NCBI RefSeq assembly: GCF_002153425.1
Contig: NZ_KZ119600.1
Location: 3,027,920-3,091,919, forward strand
Direction: 5' to 3'
From: Litchfieldia alkalitelluris
Lineage (GTDB): Bacteria; Bacillota; Bacilli; Bacillales; Salisediminibacteriaceae
Length of the DNA stretch: 64,000 nt
A model generated the notes under the pieces. That model was not told the DNA's origin and ran no database searches. It was given only the letters and a program-made list of their open reading frames with translations. Of the stretch, positions 34,787-44,066 are shown piece after piece. The position numbers were made by a program, and so were the translations under genes. Numbering within the stretch: position 1 is the stretch's first letter; each line of letters opens with the position of its first letter.

Positions 34787-35698
34787 CTAGCTATTACATT
34801 GTGCAATATAACCCAACATATCAGTAGGAAGATTAGTTTCAAACGTAAAATACCTTTCGACAATTGGATGATAAATATCTAGCCTAGAAGCATGTAGCCC
34901 TTGACGGGAAAGGCCTTCCCTTATCCCCCCATATAGTGTGTCTGCTATCAGGGGGTGCCCTAAATGGCTCATGTGGACACGTATTTGATGCGTCCGACCT
35001 GTCTCTAATGTTAACTCCACTAGAGACGTATTATGATATACATTTATGATTTGAAAATGGGTTACTGCCCTTTGACCGTCTGGTCGTACTACTCGTTCTA
35101 TAATACTCCCATCCTTCCTCCCTATAGGAGAATCAATTGTTCCAGATTCAACTGTCAACTGCCCATGAACAAGGGCTCTATAAGTTCGCTTAATTTCCCC
35201 TTTATTTTGCATTCGGACAAATTGATCGTGGGCATATCTGTGCTTAGCAATCATCAATAAACCAGAAGTATCTTTATCCAAACGATTAATTGCATGAAAG
35301 GTTGATGGTATTCCACACTGCTGGTAGTAAAACAAAACCGCACCTGCTAATGAATGTTCGTTATGAATAGATGGTACGGTTGGTAAATGCGGTGGTTTAT
35401 TAACAATTAGAAGATGATTATCTTCATGAACTATGTCTAAATGTAGATAAAATGGCTGTATCACACCACTTACATTCTCTGCTGGGAAAGTAATTTTTAC
35501 GATATCACCCTTTTTTAATAGATGCCTCACAGTAACTGGGGCATCATTCACCTCAATATTCCCACCGCCATACTTTATGTCTGCAAGAGTTTTTCTTGAA
35601 AGTTGTTTCCTAGCTCTTAAAAATTCCCTAAGAACTAATCCCTCCTCTGAATTAGATACAGTCCAGGTCATTGTCAGCAGTTTGTTTAGTGGTTTCAT
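34787..35698 (-). CDS. yjbO: RluD-family pseudouridine synthase (YjbO), 303 aa
   Basis: An N-terminal S4-like RNA-binding region (about 15-80) precedes the catalytic domain with '[19 protein letters not shown]' (catalytic aspartate) and '[27 protein letters not shown]'. It isomerises uridine in 23S rRNA or tRNA. The start overlaps the nadF stop by ATGA, showing translational coupling. Gene order matches B. subtilis yjbM-yjbN-yjbO. Confidence 0.9.
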   Translation of the reverse strand: MKPLNKLLTMTWTVSNSEEGLVLREFLRARKQLSRKTLADIKYGGGNIEVNDAPVTVRHLLKKGDIVKITFPAENVSGVIQPFYLHLDIVHEDNHLLIVNKPPHLPTVPSIHNEHSLAGAVLFYYQQCGIPSTFHAINRLDKDTSGLLMIAKHRYAHDQFVRMQNKGEIKRTYRALVHGQLTVESGTIDSPIGRKDGSIIERVVRPDGQRAVTHFQIINVYHNTSLVELTLETGRTHQIRVHMSHLGHPLIADTLYGGIREGLSRQGLHASRLDIYHPIVERYFTFETNLPTDMLGYIAQCNS

Positions 35699-36489
35699 TC
35701 GGTAATAAAGGACTCCTTCACCCTTTTCCAGAATGGGAACGGACGGAATCTGGCAAAACGTATTTTTTCCTCTGCAACTCTACATTGAATAGATTCTACA
35801 TTTTGCTGTAATAAAGTTAAATGATCAAGTGTTACCTGAAAATCAACAGAACTAACAGGCTTTAGCAAACATGTATGGTGCTGAGGTAAAACTAAGGGCG
35901 AACCTATGGTCCTATATACACGATTATTTATAGATGCCATCTCAGCTAATTGAAGGCAAGGAATAGATGGGTGTACAATCGCTCCACCTAGAGCTTTATT
36001 ATAAGCTGTACTTCCGGAGGGTGTAGAAATACACAATCCATCACCCCTAAAGGTTTCAAACAAATTCCCTTTAATTTCAACGTCCATCACTAAAGAACCT
36101 TCCATACTCCTAACCGAACATTCATTTAAGGCTAAGAACCTTTCAGACTGCCTTTCACCATGATGCCTAATTATGACTTCTAACAGGGGGTATTCCACTA
36201 CTTTAAACGGTGTTTCCGCAATATGTATGACAAGTTTTTCCACTTCTTCTGGCTGCCAGTCTGCATAAAAACCAAGATGTCCTGTATGTACTCCAACGAA
36301 AGAAGTATCTGAAAGCCTATGAGTATATTGATGGTATGCTTCTAATAACGTTCCATCTCCACCAACAGATATGACAACATCTGGCTCTTCGCTATTGTAC
36401 GTTAATTGAAATTCCTCTAAATAGCGTTTTATTTTATTTGAAATTTTATTTGAATCAGCGTCACCACGGGAAAATACAGTAAAATTCAT
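35695..36489 (-). CDS. nadF: NAD kinase, 264 aa
   Basis: The '[13 protein letters not shown]' motif (about 41-53) and 'LNECSV' plus '[17 protein letters not shown]' (about 160-176) define the ATP-NAD kinase family. It phosphorylates NAD to NADP and is essential. It is the middle gene of a relQ-nadF-yjbO operon. Confidence 0.95.
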   Translation of the reverse strand: MNFTVFSRGDADSNKISNKIKRYLEEFQLTYNSEEPDVVISVGGDGTLLEAYHQYTHRLSDTSFVGVHTGHLGFYADWQPEEVEKLVIHIAETPFKVVEYPLLEVIIRHHGERQSERFLALNECSVRSMEGSLVMDVEIKGNLFETFRGDGLCISTPSGSTAYNKALGGAIVHPSIPCLQLAEMASINNRVYRTIGSPLVLPQHHTCLLKPVSSVDFQVTLDHLTLLQQNVESIQCRVAEEKIRFARFRPFPFWKRVKESFITE

Positions 36490-36510
36490 TTTAGTTTCCT
36501 TTCCAAAGCA

Positions 36511-37149
36511 TTAAGTATCTCTACGCATAGAATTTTGTGTTCTAGAAATGATTTGTTGTGCATCTTGTACCTCACCACGGATTTGAGACATCTCTTCATC
36601 TAATCTGAATGCTGCCTCTGCAGCCCTTTCTAACCGTTGCTCAATTTCCTTTGGTATCTTCCCCTCATATTTATACTGCAAGGAATGCTCAATTGTAGCC
36701 CAAAAGTTCATAGCGAGTGTACGAATTTGTAATTCAACAAGGATATCCTTTTCCCCACCTTCAATCATTTGCACAGGGTACCTTAAAACACAATGATAGG
36801 AGCGATAGCCACTTCTCTTTTTATTTTTAATATAATTACGTTCTTCCACTATTTCAAAATCAGTTCGCGCCCGTACTAGCTCTAGTACTGTGTGAATATC
36901 ACCTACAAACTGACACATCACTCTCACTCCAGCTAAGTCCTGCATTTTCTCCTCTAGCTCATTCAATGGAATATTTTTCCGCTTTGCTTTTTGTAAAATA
37001 CTTGAAACAGGTTTTACTCTTCCTGTTACAAATTCTATTGGTGTATGCTTTGAAGATAGCTGATATTGTTCCCTGATGCCCCTCAACTTAATTTTCAACT
37101 CATCAACCGCTTGTTTATATGGGGACAGCATTGTATCCCAATCTATCAT
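36511..37149 (-). CDS. relQ: Small alarmone synthetase RelQ (YjbM/SasB), 212 aa
   Basis: A synthetase-only (p)ppGpp enzyme: 'GRVKPVSSILQKAKRKN' (ATP-binding), 'DLAGVRVMCQFVGDI', 'YIKNKKRSGYRSYHCVLRYP' (G-loop) and 'ELQIRTLAMNFWATIEHSLQYKY'. There is no HD hydrolase domain. Start 37149 gives 212 residues, equal to B. subtilis YjbM, and GGTGAT precedes it. It heads the relQ-nadF-yjbO operon. Confidence 0.93.
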   Translation of the reverse strand: MIDWDTMLSPYKQAVDELKIKLRGIREQYQLSSKHTPIEFVTGRVKPVSSILQKAKRKNIPLNELEEKMQDLAGVRVMCQFVGDIHTVLELVRARTDFEIVEERNYIKNKKRSGYRSYHCVLRYPVQMIEGGEKDILVELQIRTLAMNFWATIEHSLQYKYEGKIPKEIEQRLERAAEAAFRLDEEMSQIRGEVQDAQQIISRTQNSMRRDT

Positions 37150-37252
37150 GGTTATCACCGCCAAGCTATAATAAAAGTGCCATCTGCTTTGTTTACACAA
37201 GGTACCGTAATCTCACCATATGCGACTTTACAAACGAGACTAATTGAGCAGT

Positions 37253-37633
37253 TTAATTAAAAACATCCTCCACTGCTTGCACCATTGAATCACCGTAATT
37301 ACTATTCCCACGGATATTTTCTATTAGTGCATGTAGTTCACTCCAAAAATCTTCTAGTTCAAATTCAATCACATGATCTTCATTTACGAATGATACCCAC
37401 ATGGCGTTTGTTTCACGTCTTATTCTTTCTAATGTACCCCACACTGTTTTTGTAAAGCGTAGATGGGAATAGCCTTCTGGATGATCTAAAATATAAACAA
37501 ACTCATGCCTCTCTGAATCAACTAAAATTTGGCTCGTAGGCTCTAAGCCTTCGACTTCATTCATATTTGTATATTTTACTAGTGCATAATTTACATTGTC
37601 TCTTATTTCTATGTCTTCTACAATCCACTGCAT
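37253..37633 (-). CDS. yjbL: UPF0738 family protein (YjbL), 126 aa
   Basis: The sequence and position (between yjbK and yjbM homologues) match B. subtilis YjbL, UPF0738. It is a small acidic cytosolic protein with repeated beta strands ('HEFVYILDHPEGYSHLRF'). No function is known. It lies upstream of relQ on the same strand, with a 100-base gap. Confidence 0.85.
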   Translation of the reverse strand: MQWIVEDIEIRDNVNYALVKYTNMNEVEGLEPTSQILVDSERHEFVYILDHPEGYSHLRFTKTVWGTLERIRRETNAMWVSFVNEDHVIEFELEDFWSELHALIENIRGNSNYGDSMVQAVEDVFN

Positions 37634-37832
37634 TCAAGAATCCTCCATCATATAATTTACGTTTAGTGTATCATATTAAGCTAATTTTACCATTAAAACC
37701 TAAACGATTGGTACATCTAACCAATTGTATTATAAGCGAGATATATGGGGTGTTCAAACATTTTCTTCTTATTGTAAATGCCCCGATCATATGGAATAAT
37801 ATAAGCTATGAATATATGGTGTAGGTGATATC

Positions 37833-38417
37833 ATGCAACAAGAAGTAGAAATCGAATTTAAAAATCTATTAACCGAATCAGAATTTTACCAACTAAAGAC
37901 CGAGTTTTCAATTGATCAAAAGGATTTTAAGAACCAAATCAATTATTATTTTGAGACACCTAATATGGAGTTAAAAAAACATTCTAGTGCACTACGAATT
38001 AGAAAAAAAGGGAATAATTTTGTACTTACATTAAAAGAGCCCCATCCTGATGGTTTATTAGAGACACATCAAAAATGCTCTGAAGAAGAAACTCTAACAG
38101 CAATAAACAATGGTGCCCTCCCAAGTGGAGATGTTGTTCTTCAAATTGAAAAGTTACTAAACAAAAGTAGCTTAACATTTAAATTTTTAGGTGAACTACA
38201 AACGGAGCGTGCTGAAGTCTCTCTGGAACAAGGGCTGCTCGTATTAGACAAAAGTAGTTATCTTGATGTTTCAGATTTTGAACTAGAATTTGAGTGTGGA
38301 GAGAGGAAAGCAGGGGAACAATTCTTTCATGAGCTACTAAGAAAATTTGATATTCCATTAAGAAAAACACCAAACAAGATAAAAAGATTTTATGATAGAA
38401 AAATGAATCTCCTATAA
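37833..38417 (+). CDS. yjbK: CYTH domain protein (YjbK), 194 aa
   Basis: The N-terminal '[18 protein letters not shown]' carries the ExExK signature of CYTH proteins. The beta-barrel '[19 protein letters not shown]' and C-terminal 'KIKRFYDRK' complete it. CYTH enzymes act on triphosphates (inorganic or thiamine triphosphate) with divalent metal. It is divergent from yjbL. The ATG is preceded by GTGTAGGTGATATC. Confidence 0.88.
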   Translation: MQQEVEIEFKNLLTESEFYQLKTEFSIDQKDFKNQINYYFETPNMELKKHSSALRIRKKGNNFVLTLKEPHPDGLLETHQKCSEEETLTAINNGALPSGDVVLQIEKLLNKSSLTFKFLGELQTERAEVSLEQGLLVLDKSSYLDVSDFELEFECGERKAGEQFFHELLRKFDIPLRKTPNKIKRFYDRKMNLL

Positions 38418-38440
38418 AACGAAATAATGGAGGAAACTTG

Positions 38441-39061
38441 ATGAAAACGATTTGGACAAGTGATTATTATCAATGGCAAATACTCCGCTCATGGGGAGAA
38501 AAGCAGTCTGGAAGGCTCTCTTCACCATCATTACAAGTTGACAGTCCCTTCCAAAGCCTATTATATAAGAAACTTGAGCTTACACTTAATCAGCCCCTTC
38601 AGAACAAAAGTGTACAAAGTTCCGTACCTAGCTCTTCTGACTTAAAAAGTATCAGTCATCGTGATGAGGCATTCATGCCATATATTAAAGAAGCTTCTGA
38701 AAAATATGGAGTGGACCAACGATTAATATATGCTGTCATTCAGCACGAATCTGGCTTCAGGCCTCATGCTGTCAGTCACGCAGGAGCTAGGGGGTTAATG
38801 CAGCTCATGCCACAAACAGCTAGGGGACTAGGAGTAACAGATAGTTTTGACCCAAGACAAAATATAGAGGGTGGAACAAAATATTTAAGATCTATGCTAG
38901 ATAGATATAATGGCGACACTTCCCTAGCATTGGCAGCTTACAATGCAGGACCTGGGAACGTGGATAAATATGGTGGAATCCCGCCATTTAAAGAGACAAG
39001 AAATTATGTACCAAAAGTCTTGAAGACATTTAACGAGTTAGCTAATACGGCATCTATATAA
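38441..39061 (+). CDS. cwlQ: Lytic transglycosylase (YjbJ/CwlQ), 206 aa
   Basis: A C-terminal SLT domain (about 75-200) holds '[35 protein letters not shown]' (catalytic glutamate) and '[17 protein letters not shown]'. B. subtilis CwlQ is bifunctional (muramidase and lytic transglycosylase). No classic signal peptide is visible; the N-terminal 70 residues are polar. ATG at 38441 follows GGAGGAAACTTG. It is 23 bases from yjbK and probably co-transcribed. Confidence 0.88.
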   Translation: MKTIWTSDYYQWQILRSWGEKQSGRLSSPSLQVDSPFQSLLYKKLELTLNQPLQNKSVQSSVPSSSDLKSISHRDEAFMPYIKEASEKYGVDQRLIYAVIQHESGFRPHAVSHAGARGLMQLMPQTARGLGVTDSFDPRQNIEGGTKYLRSMLDRYNGDTSLALAAYNAGPGNVDKYGGIPPFKETRNYVPKVLKTFNELANTASI

Positions 39062-39400
39062 CTTTTACAAGTTTAAGATAACCACAAGCGCCTCTGGTCA
39101 CAAGGGCACAAACGAAGAGCCCCGCAGTGAATTGGTCTTGAAACTAGAATAAATATTTATCTAAATAAACATCGCCATTGGCGGTGTTTATTAATTTTTT
39201 TGTACTTAATACGACATTAATTGCATAAAATTACCATTACCACTGTGCATAACTTGTATCGATAATTCACATTTGTTGATGACAGGCAAGATGCTTGCTA
39301 CAATAAGCATAACTTATAGAATATAAATGATAAAACTTCAGAAGATATTAAAAGAATTATAAATAAGTGCTTATTCTCTTTAAAACAAAAGGAGCATTGT
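39062..39400. other. Intergenic region with a degenerate R2 repeat and a terminator
   Basis: A degenerate R2-like segment lies at 39086-39150 ('aagcgcctctggtcac'). AATAAACA-T-CGCCA and TGGCG-G-TGTTTATT (39163-39196) form a terminator stem for cwlQ. The rest is AT-rich and should carry the promoter of the haemoglobin gene; no Fnr box is visible there. Confidence 0.6.
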
Positions 39401-39784
39401 ATGAATGACGAAAATAAACAGACACCTTTCGACATGATTGGTGAGGAGACACTTAGTGAACTAGTGGATCGGTTTTATGAACTTGTGTCAGACGACCCAA
39501 ACCTTTCCCCAATATTTCCGGACGACCTAACTGAAACTGCGCGTAAGCAAAAACAATTTTTAACACAGTTTCTTGGGGGGCCTTCCTTATATTCTAGGGA
39601 ACATGGACATCCAATGCTTAGGGCAAGACATATGCCTTTTCCGATCACACCTACAAGGGCAGAATCATGGTTGAATTGTATGAAGTCAGCCTTAGATGAA
39701 ACAGATGTTGATTTAGCGGTAAAAGAGTATATCTTTGAACGCTTGACCTATACAGCAAAACACATGATTAACACAAATGAATGA
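39401..39784 (+). CDS. yjbI: Truncated haemoglobin (YjbI, group II), 127 aa
   Basis: Full-length 2/2 globin: 'MIGEETLSELVDRFYELVSDDPNL' (helices A-B), 'FLTQFLGGPSLYSREHGHPMLRARHMPFPI' containing the proximal histidine, and a C-terminal helix. It binds haem and O2; in B. subtilis it is linked with YjbH and may protect against oxidative stress. CAAAAGGAGCATTGT precedes the ATG. It lies 35 bases before spxH. Confidence 0.93.
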   Translation: MNDENKQTPFDMIGEETLSELVDRFYELVSDDPNLSPIFPDDLTETARKQKQFLTQFLGGPSLYSREHGHPMLRARHMPFPITPTRAESWLNCMKSALDETDVDLAVKEYIFERLTYTAKHMINTNE

Positions 39785-39819
39785 CAACAAAAGCACTTTT
39801 AAGCAAGGAGGGATGGCCC

Positions 39820-40740
39820 ATGTCACGAAAGGAAGAGACATTTGTATGCGATGATGAATTAGGACTATGCTGTCCTGAAGAACCATCTTCCTTTTATCTA
39901 CCTGAAAGAGGAAAGAAGCCAATTGAAATTTATATCTTTATTGATCCATTATGTCCTGAGTGCTGGGCTTTGGAACCAATTATTAAAAAGTTACAAATGG
40001 AATATTCACCATATTTCACTTTAAAAACTTTTTTAGGAAATGAATTAAAATCACTTAATCAACCATGTGGTTCAAAAAATGGTTCACAATTAAAACAATT
40101 AGCTAAAACTTACAACGAAACTGCTAAAAGAACTGGAATGCCTTGCGATGGTGATGTGTGGACTGATAATACATTCACACCTTATAACGCTATTATTGGG
40201 GTAAAGGCTGCAGAGCTACAAGGGAAAGCGATTGGATTTAAATATCTTCGTAGGTTACGAGAAGCATTGTTCTTACACAAAAGGAACATAGCTTCTAATG
40301 AGGTTTTAATTGACTGCTCCAAAGAAGTAGAAGGTATGGATATTGAAGAATTCAAGAAAGATATCCATTCTCAAAGCGCAACAAAAGCTTTTCAGTCTGA
40401 TGTAAAAACAACGAAAGAAATGGGTGTTACTTCAGTTCCTACATTAGTATTTTTTAATGACGATGTAGAAGAACCTGGGCTAAAAGTTACAGGATTATAC
40501 GATTATCACGTTTATGTTAACATCATGGAAGATATGTTAGATAAGGAAATGGAGAAGTGTCCTCCACTACCTCTTGAAGCGTTTTTGAAGTTTTATTCTC
40601 TAGTAGCAGCTAAAGAAATTAGTGTAGTATTCGATTGGACGCTTGAAGAAGTGGAAAAACAGATGAAGAAATTACAAATTAAGAATGTAGTAAAAAAGGT
40701 TCCAGTAAAAAATGGGACGCTTTGGCAATATATTGAATAA
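39820..40740 (+). CDS. spxH: SpxH (YjbH), ClpXP adaptor for Spx, 306 aa
   Basis: A DsbA/FrnE-like thioredoxin fold with 'IDPLCPECWALEPIIKKL' (CxxC, about 38-41) and 'TSVPTLVFF'. The N-terminal His/Cys-rich zinc region seen in B. subtilis is reduced here to 'FVCDDELGLCCPEEP'. SpxH delivers Spx to the ClpXP protease; spx itself is in this window at 49021. ATG at 39820 follows AAGGAGGG; a start at 39781 would overlap the globin gene. Confidence 0.9.
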   Translation: MSRKEETFVCDDELGLCCPEEPSSFYLPERGKKPIEIYIFIDPLCPECWALEPIIKKLQMEYSPYFTLKTFLGNELKSLNQPCGSKNGSQLKQLAKTYNETAKRTGMPCDGDVWTDNTFTPYNAIIGVKAAELQGKAIGFKYLRRLREALFLHKRNIASNEVLIDCSKEVEGMDIEEFKKDIHSQSATKAFQSDVKTTKEMGVTSVPTLVFFNDDVEEPGLKVTGLYDYHVYVNIMEDMLDKEMEKCPPLPLEAFLKFYSLVAAKEISVVFDWTLEEVEKQMKKLQIKNVVKKVPVKNGTLWQYIE

Positions 40741-40848
40741 TTTCGCCTGATAGGAAGGCTGTCCGTAAAGCATTAACTTTTGGGCGGCTTTTTTTACTGG
40801 CAATCCATTTAAAGAGGTGCAAGAACGCTATAGACTAGACATTAAAAA

Positions 40849-41632
40849 GAGCAATAGTGAGAATCTCGCGTGAGATTGACTGCTTATCGAACGCGAAAAT
40901 GAACAAAAGTGGGAAACTCGCGTGAGATACCTAGCTTATCGAACGCGAAAATCAACAAAAGCAAGAAACTCCCGTGAGATACCTAGCTTATCGAACGCGA
41001 AAATCAACAAAAGCAAGAATCTCCCGTGAGATAGAGCGCTAATCGAACGCGAAAATCAACAAAAGCAAGAAACTCGCGTGAGATACAAAGCTAATCGAAC
41101 GCGAAAATCAACAAAAGTGAGAATCTCACGTGAGATAGAGCGCTAATCGAACGCGAAAATCAACAAAAACAAGAAACTCGCGTGAGATACAAAGCTAATC
41201 GAACGCGAAAATCAACAAAAGTGAGAATCTCACGTGAGATAGAGCGCTAATCGAACGCGAAAATGAGCAAAAGTGAGAATCTCGCGTGAGATACCTAGCT
41301 AATCGAACGTGAAAATCAACAAAAGCAAGAATCTCGCGTGAGATACCTAGCTTATCGAACGTGAAAATCAACAAAAGCAAGAATCTCGCGTGAGATACAA
41401 AGCTAATCGAACGCGAAAATCAACAAAAGTGAGAATCTCACGTGAGATAGAGCGCTAATCGAACGCGAAAATCAACAAAAACAAGAAACTCGCGTGAGAT
41501 ACAAAGCTAATCGAACGCGAAAATCAACAAAAGTGAGAATCTCACGTGAGATAGAGCGCTAATCGAACGCGAAAATGAGCAAAAGTGAGAATCTCACGTG
41601 AGATAGGCCCCTAATCGAACACGAAAGAGTAT
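40849..41632. repeat. Tandem 52-bp minisatellite, about 15 units
   Basis: Units carry 'cgaacgcgaaaatcaacaaa' spaced every 52 bases and, in most, the palindrome TCTCACGTGAGA or its CTCGCGTGAG variant. Units alternate between types following 'agagcgct' and 'acaaagct', forming a 104-bp higher-order period. A block of about 211 bases starting near 41073 recurs without change 312 bases (six units) later. There is no spacer diversity and no cas gene. Confidence 0.9.
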
Positions 41633-41760
41633 TTTATAATAAACAATGAAAAAAACCAGGTGGGGTAACCTGATTTTCTCAAGAAAACATTGTCATATTA
41701 TTTATATAAGGGATTCGTCCAGGGGTTATGACGACCTTCACATAAGCTAAGGGGGAGTTA

Positions 41761-41776
41761 TGTGATTCCCTTCACA
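41761..41776. promoter_or_regulatory. Fnr-type box, perfect consensus
   Basis: TGTGATTCCCTTCACA matches TGTGA-N6-TCACA. It lies 56 bases (centre to centre) before a second box at 41817, upstream of a small membrane protein gene. Confidence 0.65.
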
Positions 41777-41816
41777 ACTATAATTTATCAAAATTAACGT
41801 TAGAACACAATATACT

Positions 41817-41832
41817 CGTGAATAAATTCACA
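41817..41832. promoter_or_regulatory. Fnr-type box, second site
   Basis: CGTGAATAAATTCACA matches NGTGA-N6-TCACA. It is the nearer of two tandem sites to the 62-aa gene (start 41928). No -10 at the ideal distance is clear. Confidence 0.6.
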
Positions 41833-41927
41833 GTTTTGACACACAGCTACTTCTTGTCCTAATTCATAAAATGAATGCATATAGTTGATTATAACCTTTT
41901 ATTTTATTGAATGAGGAGGAAAAATCA

Positions 41928-42116
41928 ATGCTGTTTTTTCTCATCACTACGGGCATTGCAATCATCATTTGTTTTTTACTTATGATACTAAGTCTTTTGA
42001 ATATTTTCCCAAAAATAATAGCCATTCCTTTACTTTTCTGCACAATTACCTTGTTTGTTCACTTACTTAATGAACGCCATCGGTTTAAAGGCTTTAAGTC
42101 ACGTACCTTGAGATAG
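41928..42116 (+). CDS. Small two-helix membrane protein, 62 aa
   Basis: Two membrane helices (about residues 2-24 and 28-46) are followed by a short basic tail ('NERHRFKGFKSRTLR'). GAGGAGG lies 8 bases before the ATG. Two Fnr-type boxes lie within 170 bases upstream, so an oxygen- or NO-linked role is suggested. No family is recognised. Confidence 0.65.
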   Translation: MLFFLITTGIAIIICFLLMILSLLNIFPKIIAIPLLFCTITLFVHLLNERHRFKGFKSRTLR

Positions 42117-42148
42117 ATAAATAGAAAATAATCCGATTTAATAAACGT

Positions 42149-42192
42149 AAATGGGAGTATACTCTGCACCATTGGCAGCTGTATACTCCCTT
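42149..42192. terminator. Bidirectional terminator
   Basis: GGGAGTATAC and GTATACTCCC form a 10-bp perfect stem between the convergent small membrane gene and pepF. Confidence 0.8.
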
Positions 42193-42197
42193 ATTAT

Positions 42198-44009
42198 TTA
42201 CTCTTCAAAAAGTAATGATTCGAGCTCTTCTAGTGTTTCTTCAAAGACAGATAGTGCTTGCTTTATTGGTTCTGGAGAAGTCATGTCGACACCCGCTTTT
42301 TTCAGAACATTAATTGGGTAATCTGAGCTTCCAGCTTTTAAGAAATCTATATACCTCTCGACTGCTGGCTCCCCTTCATCTAAAATTTGCTTTGCCAACG
42401 CCGTAGCTGCACTGTAACCAGTAGCGTACTGATAAACGTAAAAATTATAGTAGAAATGAGGAATCCTTGCCCACTCTAATGCAATTTCCTCATCCACTAC
42501 GATATCATCTCCAAAGTACTTTTTATTTAAATCATAATAAAGCTCGCTTAAGTGATCAGCTGTCAATGGCTCTCCAGCTGCTGCTTTTTCATGAATAAGC
42601 TGTTCAAACTCTGCAAACATCGTTTGACGGAAAACAGTACCTCGGAAGCCTTCGAGAAAGTGGTTTAATAAATACAATCTTCTCTGCTTATCCTCTGTTG
42701 TTTTTAACATGTAATCATTCAACAAAGCTTCATTACAAGTCGATGCAACTTCTGCAACGAATATGGAATAATTTGCATATGGGTATGGTTGTGTTTCACG
42801 CGTATAATAACTATGAACAGAATGCCCAAATTCATGTGCTAGAGTAAAGAGGTTATTTACATTATCCTGCCAATTCATTAAAATATATGGTCTAGTTCCA
42901 TACGCACCAGATGAATAGGCTCCGCTTCTCTTACCTACATTTTCCTCCACATCTACCCAACGATTATCAAATCCCTCTTGAATAATGGATACATACTCAC
43001 TTCCAAGTGGCTTCACACCTTTTTTCACAAGCTCCTTTGCTTCATCGTATTTTATTTTCATATCAACTTCTTTTACTAGAGGAGTATAAAGATCATACAT
43101 ATGAAGTTCGTCTACCCCAAGTACTCGTTTACGTAATTTAACGTATTTGTGAAGTAAGTGCAAGTGATCGTTAACAGTAGATACTAATTGATCATACACC
43201 ACTTCTGGAATATGATTTTTACTTAATGCTGCTTGACGAGCAGAATCATAGTTCCTTACATTTGCATTAAATATATTCTTCTTAACATTTCCACTAAGTG
43301 TGCTGGAAAAAGTATTTTTATACTTACCATACGTTTCATAAACAGCTTTAAAAGCATCTCTGCGAACAGTTACATCGTCACTCTCTAGGAAACGGATGTA
43401 ACGGCCATGGGTAATTTCGACGTCATTTCCTTCTTCATCCTTCACTTCAGGAAACTTCATATCTGCATTATTTAACATGCCGAAAGTATTAGCAGAGTTT
43501 TCCGTTACCTCACTAGCTTGTGCTAGTAATGATTCTTCTTTTTCACTTAATACGTGTGGACGTTGATGATTCAGTTGTTCTAAAGCATGTTTATATAATT
43601 GAAGTTCAGGATACTCAGTTAAGAATTGTTTAATTTTCTCTTCAGGCACTGCCAAAAGTTCTGGAGTAATAAATGATGCGGCATTTGTAACCTGTGAAAC
43701 AAGCTGGCTAGCCCTGTCATTGAAACCTTGATAAAAGGAGTTTGTTGTGTCCTGGTCATACCTCATATGACTATATGTATAAAGCTTACTTAGTTTTTTA
43801 GATATTTCATTTTGATATTGTAATGCTTCATACAATTTTTCTCCTGAAGAACCTAATTTACCGCGAAACTCCGTCAGTTTTGGGAACATCTCCTTCACTT
43901 CTGAAAATTCCTTTTCCCAATCATCATCTGTAGCATAAATATCTTCTAAATCCCATGTTAATTCTTTTGGTATTTCATCTCTTTTTGGTAATTTTGTTGT
44001 TCCTGCCAT
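42198..44009 (-). CDS. pepF: Oligoendopeptidase F, 603 aa
   Basis: An M3-family metallopeptidase with 'TLAHEFGHSVHSYYTRE' (HExxH zinc site, about 385) and a downstream glutamate. It cleaves peptides of about 7-17 residues in the cytosol. ATG at 44009 follows GGAGGTG; the longer frame to 44042 lacks a site. Order pepF-coiA matches B. subtilis. Confidence 0.93.
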   Translation of the reverse strand: MAGTTKLPKRDEIPKELTWDLEDIYATDDDWEKEFSEVKEMFPKLTEFRGKLGSSGEKLYEALQYQNEISKKLSKLYTYSHMRYDQDTTNSFYQGFNDRASQLVSQVTNAASFITPELLAVPEEKIKQFLTEYPELQLYKHALEQLNHQRPHVLSEKEESLLAQASEVTENSANTFGMLNNADMKFPEVKDEEGNDVEITHGRYIRFLESDDVTVRRDAFKAVYETYGKYKNTFSSTLSGNVKKNIFNANVRNYDSARQAALSKNHIPEVVYDQLVSTVNDHLHLLHKYVKLRKRVLGVDELHMYDLYTPLVKEVDMKIKYDEAKELVKKGVKPLGSEYVSIIQEGFDNRWVDVEENVGKRSGAYSSGAYGTRPYILMNWQDNVNNLFTLAHEFGHSVHSYYTRETQPYPYANYSIFVAEVASTCNEALLNDYMLKTTEDKQRRLYLLNHFLEGFRGTVFRQTMFAEFEQLIHEKAAAGEPLTADHLSELYYDLNKKYFGDDIVVDEEIALEWARIPHFYYNFYVYQYATGYSAATALAKQILDEGEPAVERYIDFLKAGSSDYPINVLKKAGVDMTSPEPIKQALSVFEETLEELESLLFEE

Positions 44010-44066
44010 ACTGGCACCTCCACATTTAATATAACAACCCATCTATAATAATTTCTCTTTTACATT

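Noticed and set aside
39241-39400. Fnr control of the truncated haemoglobin
   Set aside because: TGTG and TTCACA fragments occur but not with the six-base spacing of an Fnr box.
39781-39819. Earlier start of spxH overlapping the globin gene
   Set aside because: AAGGAGGG is placed for the ATG at 39820, and the family N-terminus begins there.
40849-41632. Possible CRISPR array
   Set aside because: The 52-bp units are near-identical with no unique spacers and there are no cas genes.
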